From: Papaver somniferum
Lineage: Eukaryota > Streptophyta > Magnoliopsida > Ranunculales > Papaveraceae
Assembly: GCF_003573695.1 (NCBI RefSeq)
Contig: NC_039365.1
Coordinates: 81,881,089 to 81,945,088, forward strand
DNA: 64,000 nucleotides
Reading direction: 5' to 3'
The position numbers and the translations under genes were made by a program. Shown here piece by piece: positions 37,640 to 49,000 of the stretch. Below the pieces are notes generated by a model that was given only the letters and a program-made list of their open reading frames with translations, did no database searches and was not told the origin of the DNA. The first letter of the stretch is position 1. The number at the start of each line of letters is the position of its first letter.

Positions 37640-37860
37640 TAGCTGAACTTTTTAATTTCCTAGCCTAATTTTCAGATAAAAGTTTGGTTATGTAGCACCT
37701 ATTTTCCTCATAACTGAACTTTTCCTGAAATCTTATATATTGAGTTCAATTACTTCACAATTTTTCTCTCCTAACTAGATTTTTCTTTGAAAACCAATTT
37801 ATTAAGTTCGGTTACGTCGCAATTTTCTTTCTCCTAACCGAACTTTTCTTTGAAATCAAA
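37640..37860. repeat. Tandem repeats of about 62 bp with CGAACTTTTC core
   Basis: Three to four diverged units, each with CCTAACYGAACTTTTCTTTGAAA followed by a TTCGGTTA-type block (unit ends near 37731, 37795 and 37857). No coding signal. Flanking sequence 37190-37640 and 37860-38120 shows nothing recognisable. Confidence 0.5.
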
Positions 37861-38198
37861 AAATCCATTAAAACTAAGTTCGACACCTGTGCCTTCATAA
37901 ACATTAGACGAACTACATTTGCGGATAAGTTCGGCTACCTATTCTTCAGATCTTGTAGCCGAACGTGTTTGACTAACCCCAAATCAAGCTATAAAATTTT
38001 CATTTTCAATTTTTTTTGGCCAATTCAAGCAACAAAAAACTAAATGTGAAGTATGCCCGAGTAATTTGAAGGTTCAGATTAATAAAAAAAGAAAGAAAAG
38101 TATTGAGTTTTTCCAAAACTCTTATATTCCCATTCTTCTTCTCTCTCAAAAACTTAATTAAGAAGATTATTGATTTAATTTTACACTAATCATTAGTG

Positions 38199-39153
38199 AG
38201 GAGCGATCCGTTGACAGGCTCCATTTTGACAATATTTGACAGCCTGGTATCGTCCTTTGGATGTTATCAAAAAGACCGTTGAGATCGTTCAATTGGAATC
38301 CGGGTAACTGGATTCCCGTAAAGAAATCAGATGATTTCTACTTCCGATATCTCATGTTTCTTTCCATTGGAGTAGGAAAATCAATCGTCAACATCCGATC
38401 AATCATCAGTGATTAATTATGGTTAGGGTAAAATACGGATTTCCAGAGTGCGTGCTCTTTCAGAATAGTCAATGGAAAATATTTGTACTATCTTATTCTT
38501 TTATGGTACATCATCGATTTTTTTTTTTCAGTGACTTGCATTATCAAACAAGATTCTAAATTGAAGCAGATGGGAGAACGAAATATTCACGATTCATTTC
38601 GAGGTTGCCATCAGTTATTGGGTAGGAGGAGCTGAATTATCAATGTTCATTCGATCGATCAATTAGATTTTTCAGCACTAGGTAGGTATACGTATGATGG
38701 ATTTTATGCGAAGAACTTAGAACATGATAGGCACCTTTATTCTTTGTTACCCATAAATTAATCTCTTAGAACAACAAAATGTGAAAAAGCGATCTTCAAA
38801 ATAGGGGCAAAACGTTGATTTATCTTCCTCGTGATTTTTAACTCTGTTTGATTCACAAAAGAAAACGTATTACGAAGTATCTAGTACCAGATATTTCATG
38901 TGTAAATGGAATCAAGAAGGATAGAAGACTTCTTATCAAAACAAAAAGACAGAAGATTACGGAGAGTTTGGGGAAGAGAGAGCAGTGATAAAATAACCTA
39001 AAAAGGAATTAAATAATTTGTCATTTCACTATCGGGTACCCAGTAACCCAGATTTTCATTGAAAGATCTATACCGTCTCTAATTTTACATCCAACGGATG
39101 ACAGCACCCTGTTAAATCCTGTCAAAATGGAGCCTATCAACCGATCGCTCCTC
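38199..39153. mobile_element. Mutator-like non-autonomous element (long-TIR MULE)
   Basis: A 955-bp element. The outer inverted repeats begin GAGGAGCGATC and agree at about 39 of the first 44 positions, with a weaker match running on through TGGGTTACTGG-like text to about 140 bp. Flanks ATCATTAGT (38190-38198) and ATCATTAAT (39154-39162) match at 8 of 9 positions, the Mutator duplication length. No transposase. About 75 bp of similar sequence (CATTCTTCTTCTCTCTCAA...) stands on both sides outside the element. Confidence 0.75.
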
Positions 39154-40257
39154 ATCATTAATTAGCTTAACATAATCATTTAATTTTACTCTTATATTCT
39201 CATTCTTCTTCTCTCTCAATTACTTAATTAAAAAAATTATTGATTAATCATTCCACAAACTTAATTACGAAGAATAATTTTGATATTAATTAATATAAAT
39301 ATTTGGATAAGGATGGCTTCCATCGTCCCCTCAAAAAACCACGGTCCCAAAAAATCTTCTAGGAATTACTGGTTAATCCTGTTTACTAGAACCCGCTTAA
39401 TGTGTAGTCCATCATTAGATATCTTTTAAGCGGTAGTCCGATTTAATGTTTTTGGACCAAAAGAATTAACCCCCAGTCCAAACACGTGTGAGAGTTATGA
39501 AGCGTTTTTTCCTAAATGCCTAAAGTGCCCTCGTATGATGATAACATTCTGGATCTAGTTCCTTCTTTCAGTTTCTTCTCCGACGAAGAACTTTGCCATG
39601 GCGATTGATGGAGAAAAGCCAAGGAAATCTAATTCTCTGCAAACCAAAATCAGTGACGATGATAATTGTTAATGTTTGTTTTCCTCATCTTTAATTTTAT
39701 ATTTTTAGGGTTTAATTGGCGGCTCCTCGTCGATTTCTTATTGATTGATTTTCCTGATTTTTCTTTTCATGACGCGAGAACTAGGTTTTTCATCATTTTT
39801 ATAATCTGATAGTAACAAACATATGAAATGTGAAGAATATGAGTCCGTAGACAACTAATTAGCCATGAATTAGTAAGGGATTTAAAATTGGGTAAAATTG
39901 TTCAGGTACTATTATTAATTGTTGATTTGATTGAATATTCGGAATTTAGTTCGTTATAAATTGTGTTGAACTGATTTTGGTTTAAGATCTTTAAGTTTTA
40001 TAGATGTTTATGTTGTTTTTGTATTCTTAGATGTAAGTAACATTTTTAGTGTCAATACGTGTGAAATCAAGTTGTTACACCATGCATGTGTAAAATGCAG
40101 AAGTTTCTCAAGGTATATACTATATGATGTTATTGAATTATTTTTTTTCTTTATTTGTATGTTGAACCTACTGTGTGTGTGAAGTGACTTTTTGCTAATT
40201 ATGCGAGTTGAGACCAATGGTTAAGTAAGATATATTGTTATGTACTAAGCTTTGATT

Positions 40258-41135
40258 CAGTACATATTAATATGTCCTAGGTTTTCACTAGCTCTAACAT
40301 GCAGATTTGTATTGCAATTTTTTGTACTTCATTTATCATTCAATGGTTGTTGTGGTTATAAGATTTAACTGTTTGTCGAGCAAGTAACATGGATACATAC
40401 ATTGTCCTAACTTTGCAACCTCGGGAAAGGAAAAGCATTGTTGCTGCAGGTACCTTCGAAGCGATCTATTATTATGTGGTGTTTTTTTTATTTGACGTAA
40501 TTCTGGATTCTGTGTGAGAAAGTAAAACATCTAAATGAAGTTGCACTATGTACTTTGAGGCAGTAATATGACGCGTATATAAATATGAATAGGAATTCAA
40601 CACATTTTTCTTTCATGATTTATCTTATATAAAACACTCCATAGTAAATTTATAATTCACCAATCTGATGAAAATGGTATTGAGGTTGGATTCACTTTTC
40701 CTATTTGGAGGCCATGGGTAACATTTACATTTGACGATGCAGGGAAATGATCTAACTCGGTACATATTAATATGTCCTAGGTTTTCACTCAGTACATATT
40801 TATATGTACTAGCTCTAACATGTAGACTTGTGCTAGAGTTTGCAATTCTTTTTACTTCATTTATCATTCAATGGTTGTTGTGATTATACATATGTTGAGC
40901 AGGTAATAGGGATATGTGATTGTTGTTGCCCTGAATTTGCAAACTCGGGAAAAGAAAAACAGTGTTGCTGCTGGTACCTTCTCAGCATTCAATTATTTTG
41001 TGCTCTTTTTTTCATTTGACATAATTCTGGATTCTGTGTGAGAATGTAAAACATCTAAACGAAGATGAACTATGTACTTTGATGCAGTAATATTAAGGGA
41101 ATATAGTATAAATATGGATAGGAAATTTATATGCC
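40258..41135 (+). repeat. Direct duplication inside the Pack-MULE
   Basis: Segments of about 340 bp at 40258-40600 and 40757-41135 are homologous, with shared blocks TTCATTTATCATTCAATGG and TTCTGGATTCTGTGTGAGAA about 500-530 bp apart. Each copy also holds an exon-like stretch reading LTLQPRERK or LNLQTREKK before GTTGCTGC-GGTACC. What that stretch encodes was not recognised. Confidence 0.7.
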
Positions 41136-41439
41136 CCTTGCAGTGTTCCCCTAGAACCGGTGTTTGACTGAGAAATTGTGCCAGAAGTTGTTTACAATCT
41201 GGTGAAGGACCAGGAATATTGTGGGGAGATTACATATTAACATGTACTAATTCATTTGTGTCTGTCTATGTGAATTCTTAATGCATTTTTTTCGAATCCT
41301 GATGTTTATTTGCTAGATTAATAAGCAAACATTTGTTTACTTGATGAGATGTATATCACTTTGGATTTTAATTTGTAATTTTTTGAGTCGGCTTGGATTT
41401 TAATTTGTTACTTTTTGTGTCTGTTTTAATAATTGGCAG

Positions 41440-41720
41440 CTATGTTGGATGAATTGCAAGAGCATGTTGAATTCATTGACATGGAAAATGGTAAGTTGAT
41501 ACCTTATTAATTTGGGATTTTTTTATATTATATAATGTAATTAGTTTGTATGTGTGTCATAGATTTGCATACAATTGGTGGTTTAGTCCCCCTTTTTGAA
41601 CACCTGAAGAATTCGAGTGCAGGCATCCGAGCAAAGGCTGCCAAGGTTGTAAGTATTATAGTTCAAAATAATCCTAAGAGTCAGCAACTTCCAATTGCCG
41701 CAAACAGTCTAGAACATCTC
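41440..41720 (+). pseudogene. Captured FES1-type Hsp70 nucleotide-exchange factor fragment
   Basis: Exon-like 41440-41490 and 41563-41720 join across a GT-AG intron (41491-41562) with a split Asp codon. Joined, they read MLDELQEHVEFIDMEN and then DLHTIGGLVPLFEHL, KAAKVVSIIVQNNPKSQQL, which is the start of the armadillo region of plant Fes1A/HspBP1 proteins. The frame is open over 70 codons and ends where the element's own motif array begins. Upstream and downstream exons of the gene are missing, so it is a fragment and not a working gene. Confidence 0.75.
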
Positions 41721-43437
41721 AATATGTACTAGGTTTTCATTTAATACATATCAATATGTACTAGGTTTTTACTCAGTACATATCAAAATGTACTAATTCA
41801 TTTATGTCTATTTCTTAATGTGTTTTTATTCTAATCTTGATGTTGTTTGCAGGAGTGTGCTAGATTCTTTGGGTGTTCTGTATTTTTAGCGTTCTCTAGT
41901 CCTTAATGGTTAAGTCATTGACTCTTGATAGTTTTTATCACGTCTTTGACATATGACACTATTTAAGGCTTCATACTTTTTAACAAAAATATATATTCAT
42001 ATTGATATGTATTGATGCTTATGGAAATGAACTATGCGTTTGATGGACTGCAGGGAAATGACTAACAAATATGCATAAGAAGGGGCAAGCATGGAGATAA
42101 AGGCACTATCTTTGCAAGGTTTTGGAAGTACATCTCCATATATAGAGTACATATTATGTTTTGACAATTCAATATATTTTTTTTCACAGTACATATGTAT
42201 ATGTACTCTGATAACTAGTAGGTTTTAGCTAAATATATATCGGTATTTTATAGGTTTTTACTTAATACATATCAATATGTCTTAGTACATATTAATATGT
42301 ACTAGGCTTTCAGTTCTTATTTTCTTCACATGTATCTATGTACTGCAATTTTCTTTTTCTATTTTAATTTTATGACAAGTTTCTTTCAAATAAATATTCA
42401 TCAGATTAGGTACTTTGTTGACGACAACATATCACACTCCGAGTTTGCGCAGAGAAAATCACACGCCGGGCTTGACAGCTTGCTTACCCGACATACTATT
42501 CACCTGACGTGTGTCATCTTATGGAGAAAGAGGTGTTGCGTGGCGGTGAATTGTGCAACCACAGTCTAAGATATAACTCTAGAATAAGCTAAACCATATC
42601 CTCACACTCCAAAAAAAGGCTCATCCAACGGAATTTCTTATTTTTAATAGAATTAATAATAGACTTGAACTTGTAGTACTTGATAAGTTTCCAGGGAGGA
42701 TGTATATTGTTAGTAAAATCGTCATTTTTGTTTATTTTCTTCCTATTAGTCGTTGTTAAAGGAGATCTTTTGCAGGGTCTGGCTAAGACCTCGTATAAAG
42801 GATAATTTTATGCCTTTTTCTCCTCTTCCATGCTGCAGACTGTCTGCATTATCTTTTGATTTTGTTAATGAAAAACTGCTGATCATTTTTAACAATACCT
42901 AGTTTATGATATTTTTTTGTAGTCCTTTCTGTTCTGAAAAAATTCTGAGTATAAAGTTCCAATTTTCTTATGTGTGTCATTTTTTACATTACATGCAAAT
43001 ATGTACTGTAGGTATTCAATGCTTCTTACTTATTTTTCAGTCTTCATAATGACAGTATAGAACGACAATATAACACTGCAAATAATGGTTAAGAAAAAAA
43101 AACACTGCAAATAAAAAGCATGACATTTGCATTGAATCCGAAAGAGCGATTACAAGTTTTTTTTTTTTAAAAAAATAGATTCTGATAGATGAACATACTT
43201 CATCATTTACATTATAAGATTTTAAAATTCCGAACTTATAAGTAATGCCAACTAAAATCTACTTTAGGGAAAATTTTCATAAAATGGATTCAAATTTTTT
43301 CTGGTGACAAAAACAGTGTTGTTGGCATTGTAAGCACACCATAATATTCGATGGCTCTGCAGAAAAGTGCTTGATGAGGGGCAATTGCTCTTTTCCTGCA
43401 GTGAGTTAGCATAATCCCCCAAGTTAGCAATTCCGAG

Positions 43438-43557
43438 CGCCTAGTACAAAATCACCAGCTGCAAGATCAATAGGGCTTGGAAGATAAATTTGTGGACTAA
43501 ACTATGAGTACCTATAGCATCCCACATACGACATGTTTTATCATCTGATGACATGTG
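43438..43557 (-). pseudogene. Captured WD40 fragment resembling plant BRWD/PHIP proteins
   Basis: On the minus strand MSSDDKTCRMWDA is followed, after a 2-bp frame slip and a TAG in the place of a Gln codon, by FSPQIYLPSPIDLAAG. In plant bromodomain/WD-repeat (PHIP-like) proteins a SSDDGTCRIWDAR motif is followed by a similar RIYVPSP stretch. The piece is short (about 35 codons), so the family call is moderate. It is in the opposite orientation to the FES1 fragment. Confidence 0.45.
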
Positions 43558-45111
43558 CGAAAAAGAGAAACAACGACATATAAATTACAAAGCAATGTAA
43601 AATCAAACAAAATACGCACTGGTATTTCATATTATCGTAAACAAAACGGTCGATCTATATAGATAACTAGTTATGCAGTACATGGGAAATATGGCTGACT
43701 GCTTTCATGTAGTACATATCATAGCTACTGCTTTCAACCAGTACATATCAGTATCTACTGTGGTATCATAATAATGGTACATATTTGTTCATACTAGGGT
43801 TTATACAGTATAAATTGACATGTAGTGCACAAATTGATGCAATACATATATGTATCTACTGCTCCCATCAAGTACATATCAGCTTATATAGGGGTTTATA
43901 CAGTACATAATGATATGTACTGTGTCAATCAACAAAAATGATGTGAGTAATAATGATAAACCAGCACGAATTTTCAGGAAATGAATCATAAGAATTAAAA
44001 AGAAATATGTACTGCAGTTTTTACCAGTACATATGGATTTTTCTTTCATATTAGTTGTATAATCAACAAGGTTATAACATAAGAAAACGAAGTAACAAGA
44101 ACATGGTGATATGTACTGACGAATACGTACTTTCAACAATATATATGTAATCTATTTGAGAACACTGCATATTGATTTGCACTAATACATATTCGTATTA
44201 ATATGTCCTCAAGCTTTTAACTCTAGTACAAAGTAACCTATATTTATCAGATATAGCATGAATTTAAAATTTAAGAATAAACTACTGCATAAATCAGCAA
44301 AATCATATGAGTAATAATGATAAACCACCACAAATTTTCAGGCAATGAATCATCAAAATTACGAAGAATCACTGAGAGGAACAAAACAGATTCAATATAA
44401 GGATCGAGAGGATGCATTATATACACAACACAACTTAACAACAGGATGCATTACAATTTAAAGTGAAAAAACGTACCACGTTTCAAGATTGACCATGTTT
44501 CTCATTTCTTTCCATGTGTTGGTCCTCTAGACATAAAATCCACAACTTCTGAACCTAGAAAACAGTTGGTAAAGCTTCACATTTTCATTTTCATAAAAGT
44601 ATCCTTTTCATTTTCATAAACACATATAACATGTTTTTTGTTGGTATATAAGCATCTAGGTACAAGGGTTTATCCAGTACATATAGATATGTAAGCATAA
44701 ACTAGAATTTTTGCATACATGATGGTATGTACTGCATCTAAAAATTACTCTTTCCCTAAGTACATATCATGATAAACTGGTGCATCTAAAAATCACACTT
44801 TTTCAAGCATGAACTAAGGGTTCATATAACACAGTACATAATTAAGCTCAAGAATTAAGCACTAAGCATTAAGAAATCACTACATATTGATATGTATCAA
44901 CATTAAGAATTAAGAATATATATAAGAGTAATATTGATATGTAATTCAAGTAACACAACAATGATATGACAGATTTTCTTATACCGATGGTCTGCTGCGT
45001 AACAAAGATCGTATAGTTATGCCATCAATATGTACTGTTTGATTTAATGGTTCTACTAAAAATAAAAAATCATACAGTACACATGTTGGATTGCATTACC
45101 TTGTTTTAGCA

Positions 45112-45241
45112 GAAACACCAGGTTTCTTTGATTTCGCCTTCTTAACAGATTCGTTGTTCTTCCTTGATTTGGTTTCACAAGTAGATTTCTTCCTCGTATT
45201 CTTTGACCCTGGTTGAGAATCAGGAGTACTTGTTTCTTTCA
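45112..45241 (-). other. Lys/Ser-rich exon-like segment inside the Pack-MULE
   Basis: A minus-strand frame of about 43 codons with KNTRKKSTCETKSRKNNE and KKAKSKKPGVSAKTR ends at a GTAATG donor-like site. The basic, low-complexity content resembles a nuclear-localisation region. It may be captured host sequence or a remnant of an element protein; the source was not recognised. Confidence 0.3.
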
Positions 45242-45763
45242 ATCTTTTTTAACCATTTACTTCGAGAATTTCAGATCACAATACTTCGAGAATTTCAGTA
45301 GAAAAACGAATTTATGAGTAACAGGAAAACGAATCATAAAATCAGATCCAAAATGAATCTCCATCAGAACAACTATGTCAATCTTATACGATTTTTCGTT
45401 TAGATTTGATTTTTTTCAGTTGATTTTGTGATGGTTTGAACGGATTGTTGTAATGATTTCATCAAATCTAGGGTTTTGTCGTTGATTTTTCTTTTGTTTG
45501 TTGATGACCGATTAAGAAGATCACTTGAATATGATGAGGTAGAAAAAAAATGAGAGGAAGTAACAGGGAAAAGTTGTTTAATGGAAGAATTGCAGAGAGA
45601 GGTTGGTTCTTTAGTATTCACACGTATAATAAAAAGGGTACTCGGGTCTTTTTGCAAAGACCAGAACTTTTTTGGACCTCCTATTAAATATTTTTTCTGG
45701 ATGGACTACAGACTAACCCGGGTCGGATTTTATGGACTAAACAGTAAATTTCTCAAAAATCTT

Positions 45764-45773
45764 TCTATATATC
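45764..45773 (+). promoter_or_regulatory. Probable TATA box of SEC23, next to the Pack-MULE end
   Basis: TCTATATATC starts directly after the 9-bp duplication that closes the upstream element. A start of transcription near 45795 would give a leader of about 265 nt in which no ATG occurs before 46062. Confidence 0.5.
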
Positions 45774-46061
45774 GCTCTTTAACCTCAGCCCATTAGCCCA
45801 AGTATTCAACGAAGAAAAACCCAATAAGCAGTAAACTGATTTCACTCGCTACCCTCTCTCTCCCCTTCCACGACTCGGCAATCAGAATTCGAATTGCAGA
45901 AGTATTCCTCCTCAATCTCATCAAAATTTTCGCACATATAAGAAAAATAAATCTAGAACTTTTCCCGATTCTCAAACCCTCGAAAAGTTTCCCGACAAAC
46001 TCGAATTGTTATCGTTTACTATTGATCTCTCTGATCGTTATCGTCATCATCATCATAATCT

Positions 46062-49000
46062 ATGGGTGAATTTCTTGATCTAGAAGCACAAGATGGTGTA
46101 AGAATGCCATGGAATGTAATACCAGGGTCAAAACAAGAATTAACAACATGTGTGATTCCAGTTTCAACAATTTACACACCACTAAAATCATTCCCAAATA
46201 TACCAGTTCTTCCTTATTCACCTCTACGTTGTCGTACTTGTAGATCAGTATTAAACCCATTCTCAATGGTCGATTATACTGCTAAAATTTGGATTTGTCC
46301 TTTTTGTTTCCAAAGAAATCATTTTCCATCTGGTTATGATTCATTATCTGAAGATAATTTACCTGCTGAACTATTCCCACAATATACAACTATTGAATAT
46401 GAATCACCTTCTGAGAAATCTTCAATTCCTCCTGTTTTTTTATTCGTTGTTGATACTTGTATGATTGAAGAGGAATTAGGGTTTCTGAAATCTGCTTTAT
46501 CACAAGCTATAGATTTATTACCCGATAATTCACTTGTTGGTTTGATTACTTTTGGGAGTTATGTTTATGTTCATGAGTTAGGGTTCGGGCAGATCCCTAA
46601 GTCTTATGTGTTTAGAGGTTCTAAAGATTATACTAAAGAACAGATTTTAGAGCAAATGAATTTCTTCGCTAAGAAGCCCAAACCAACTACTGGTGTTATT
46701 GCTGGTGCTAGAGATGGACTTTCTGCAGAAAGTATTGCCAGGTTCTTATTGCCTGCTTCAGAATGCGAATTTGCTTTGAATTCTGTTAGTTCCTTACTCT
46801 GAACCCCTAAAGTATGTCATATTTATTTGAATATCTGATGGAACTTTAAGTAGCTCATTAAATGTCTCAATTTTGCACTAGGGATAATTAGTATCCAGAC
46901 ATGTTTTTTTTTTTTTTACTAATGAATGATATTGACATGTAGTGTTACATGAAACCAGAGCTCGCAAGTTTGGTTAGTGATTCATTTTTTTTTGTCCGCT
47001 TTGATTTTGAATCAGGTATTAGAGGAGCTTCAGAAAGATCCTTGGCCTGTAAATCCAGATCAGCGAGCAACAAGGTGCACAAGCACGGCCCTAAGTGTAG
47101 CTGCGAGTCTGTTAGGAGCTTGTGTTCCTGGTTCTGGAGCGAGAATTATGGCATTTGTGGGTGGACCAGCTACTGAAGGAACAGGAGCTGTAAGTTTCTT
47201 TAGATCAGTAATTTTTATTGAGTCTACCTTTTCTTTTCTTCTAATACTATTCTATCACAACATAGATTGTTTAATTTATACTATCACAATATAGATTGTT
47301 TAATTTATAGATAACAAACTGATATGGGTAAACTAAATCTTTTTTATTTAGTGATTTGAGGGAACATCAGGATGAAAGTATTGAACATCCAATGAAGTTA
47401 CTCACGCAGATGTGGTTTCCAAGCCCCGCATCATCTAGGGTTAGACTGTGTAGAAAACTGAAAAACTTATAGAAAGGACTAATGGTTAAACTTCCAATTG
47501 ACTGTTCAGGAATTAACACATCCCTTAGCGTTAATTTTCAACTAAAGACGAGCAAGGGTTAAAAATTAAGATGTCAAAGTTCTGGTGGATTGGCAAACCT
47601 CCTGTAACTTGATATCCATTTGTCCTATACCTCCTTATTGCTGAATTTTGACTTATTTGTTAAGTGTTTCAATATTTGGCCATTAATCTATTTATCAGGC
47701 CATGGTTAATTCATTGGAGGTCGATTAACTTTGAGATTACTTATCCAATGAATGCAGATTGTATCGAAGACTTTATCCGAACCTATTCGTTCTCACAAGG
47801 ACATTGATAAAGATTCTGCCCCCTACTATCTTAAGGCTGTTAAATTCTATGAGGGGCTCGCAAAGCAGTTGGTGATTCAAGGACATGTATTGGATTTGTT
47901 TGCTTGTGCTCTTGACCAGGTACATCTCCTTTCTCCATATCTTGATTGAATATGGTATTGTGAAGAACTTGAAACATTATGACCGTGTTAGATTCATCAC
48001 AGGAAGAGATATAGACCTAGTTTTTCATTGTATCTACATGTGTTCTTACCTGGTTTGATGTTGTAAATTTTATAGCTCACCAAAAGAAACATTATGGATA
48101 ATGATAATGATGTTACCACAATGAACTTGACACATCATGTATTTCGCCTTAGTTATTTCTAAAGGGTGCGTCTTGGTACTTTATAATTCCATATGTTCTT
48201 AATGGTCTTGATGTTACTCTTTTACTCAAAATTAGTATGTCATGCGTAATCCTTATATTGTTGCCCCAGTGGATGGTTTAGTTGTCATTTATTGATTTTA
48301 TAAGTGAACTCTGGTGAAAAGGTGTAGTTTCCATGACATGGTGGTAGCTAAGTGGCCGTTTTTTAGCCTTCTGGTTTTTGTTTATTAAGCTTAGTGTTTG
48401 TATCAAACTTGTTGGTCTTTCAATCGAATGCTGCTCCCAGGTGGGTGTAGCAGAACTTAAAGTTGCAGTTGAAAGAACTGGAGGACTTGTTGTTCTGGCC
48501 GAAAGTTTTGGCCATTCTGTTTTCAAAGACTCTCTGAAGCAGGTGTTCCAGTCGGGTGATTATGACCTCGGTCTTTCCTCTAGGTTAGTCTGCTTTATGC
48601 AGTTCGAGTTTCTCATTGGAGTCTTTTTTTTTTTAATTCATATTTCCACGTAGCTGGGACAATTAAACCACTAACCTGTGCTGTTAACTGGAGCAATTTA
48701 TGAAAGAAAAATAGCGACTTAAGTGCCATGAGAGATGGTTATAACTCATAGAATTTAAGGATTGTGTTCGAGCCACTTTAACGGTAACGAACGGATTAAC
48801 TAAAATTAAATGCTATTAGCAGTTTAGTTTCTTAGTTGTGCAGAGCTGCATTCATTTAAATTGAGCTTAGGAATGATGCATGCCTCTTGGCAACAGGAGG
48901 GCGCCTATTTGTATTTGATGAAGGTCATTTATATTATGTTGCTGTATATGCAATGGATGTGGTGAATTTCTTAGTTATGTTCTGGTGATGTGTACTTTGT

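Larger units (their letters stand above)
40261..45080. repeat. Array of near-palindromic TACATAT-NN-ATATGTA motifs
   Basis: By eye about 25-30 whole or half copies, for example near 40261, 40761, 40793, 41231, 41745, 41777, 42190, 42266, 42287, 43905, 44030, 44675 and 44880. Many sit in a 32-36 bp unit with CTAGGTTTTTACTCAG. All lie inside the 39359-45754 element. In the left half the motif is followed by AGGTTTT; in the right half it is often preceded by TTTATACAG or TTTTTACCAG. Confidence 0.8.
39359..45754. mobile_element. Pack-MULE-like element carrying host gene fragments
   Basis: A 6,396-bp element flanked by identical 9-bp AAAAATCTT (39350-39358 and 45755-45763). Its ends are diverged inverted repeats of more than 100 bp: after different first bases, left reads GAATTACTGGTTAATCC and right (minus strand) AAATTTACTGTTTAGTCC, then both share TGTAGTCCATC and GGWCCAAAA blocks. 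No long frame or transposase motif is visible. It holds an in-frame FES1 fragment with intron, a BRWD/PHIP-like fragment, a Lys-rich minus-strand exon-like piece, an internal duplication and many TACATAT/ATATGTA motifs. Gene fragments inside long Mutator-type ends define Pack-MULEs. Confidence 0.7.

Noticed and set aside
39598..39672. Short frame MAIDGEKPRKSNSLQTKISD at the left end of the Pack-MULE
   Set aside because: Has a plausible start context, but only 24 codons and no recognised family or clear donor site.
42330..42569. 79-aa plus frame in the Pack-MULE, partly GC-richer (42410-42565)
   Set aside because: Looks like a possible captured piece by composition, but the translation matches nothing I recognise.
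40261..45080. CRISPR-like interpretation of the TACATAT array
   Set aside because: Plant nuclear context, irregular spacing, degenerate units, no cas genes.
46949..47176. 75-aa frame overlapping SEC23 exon 2
   Set aside because: Out of frame with the exon, which joins in phase with its neighbours to give the SEC23 protein.
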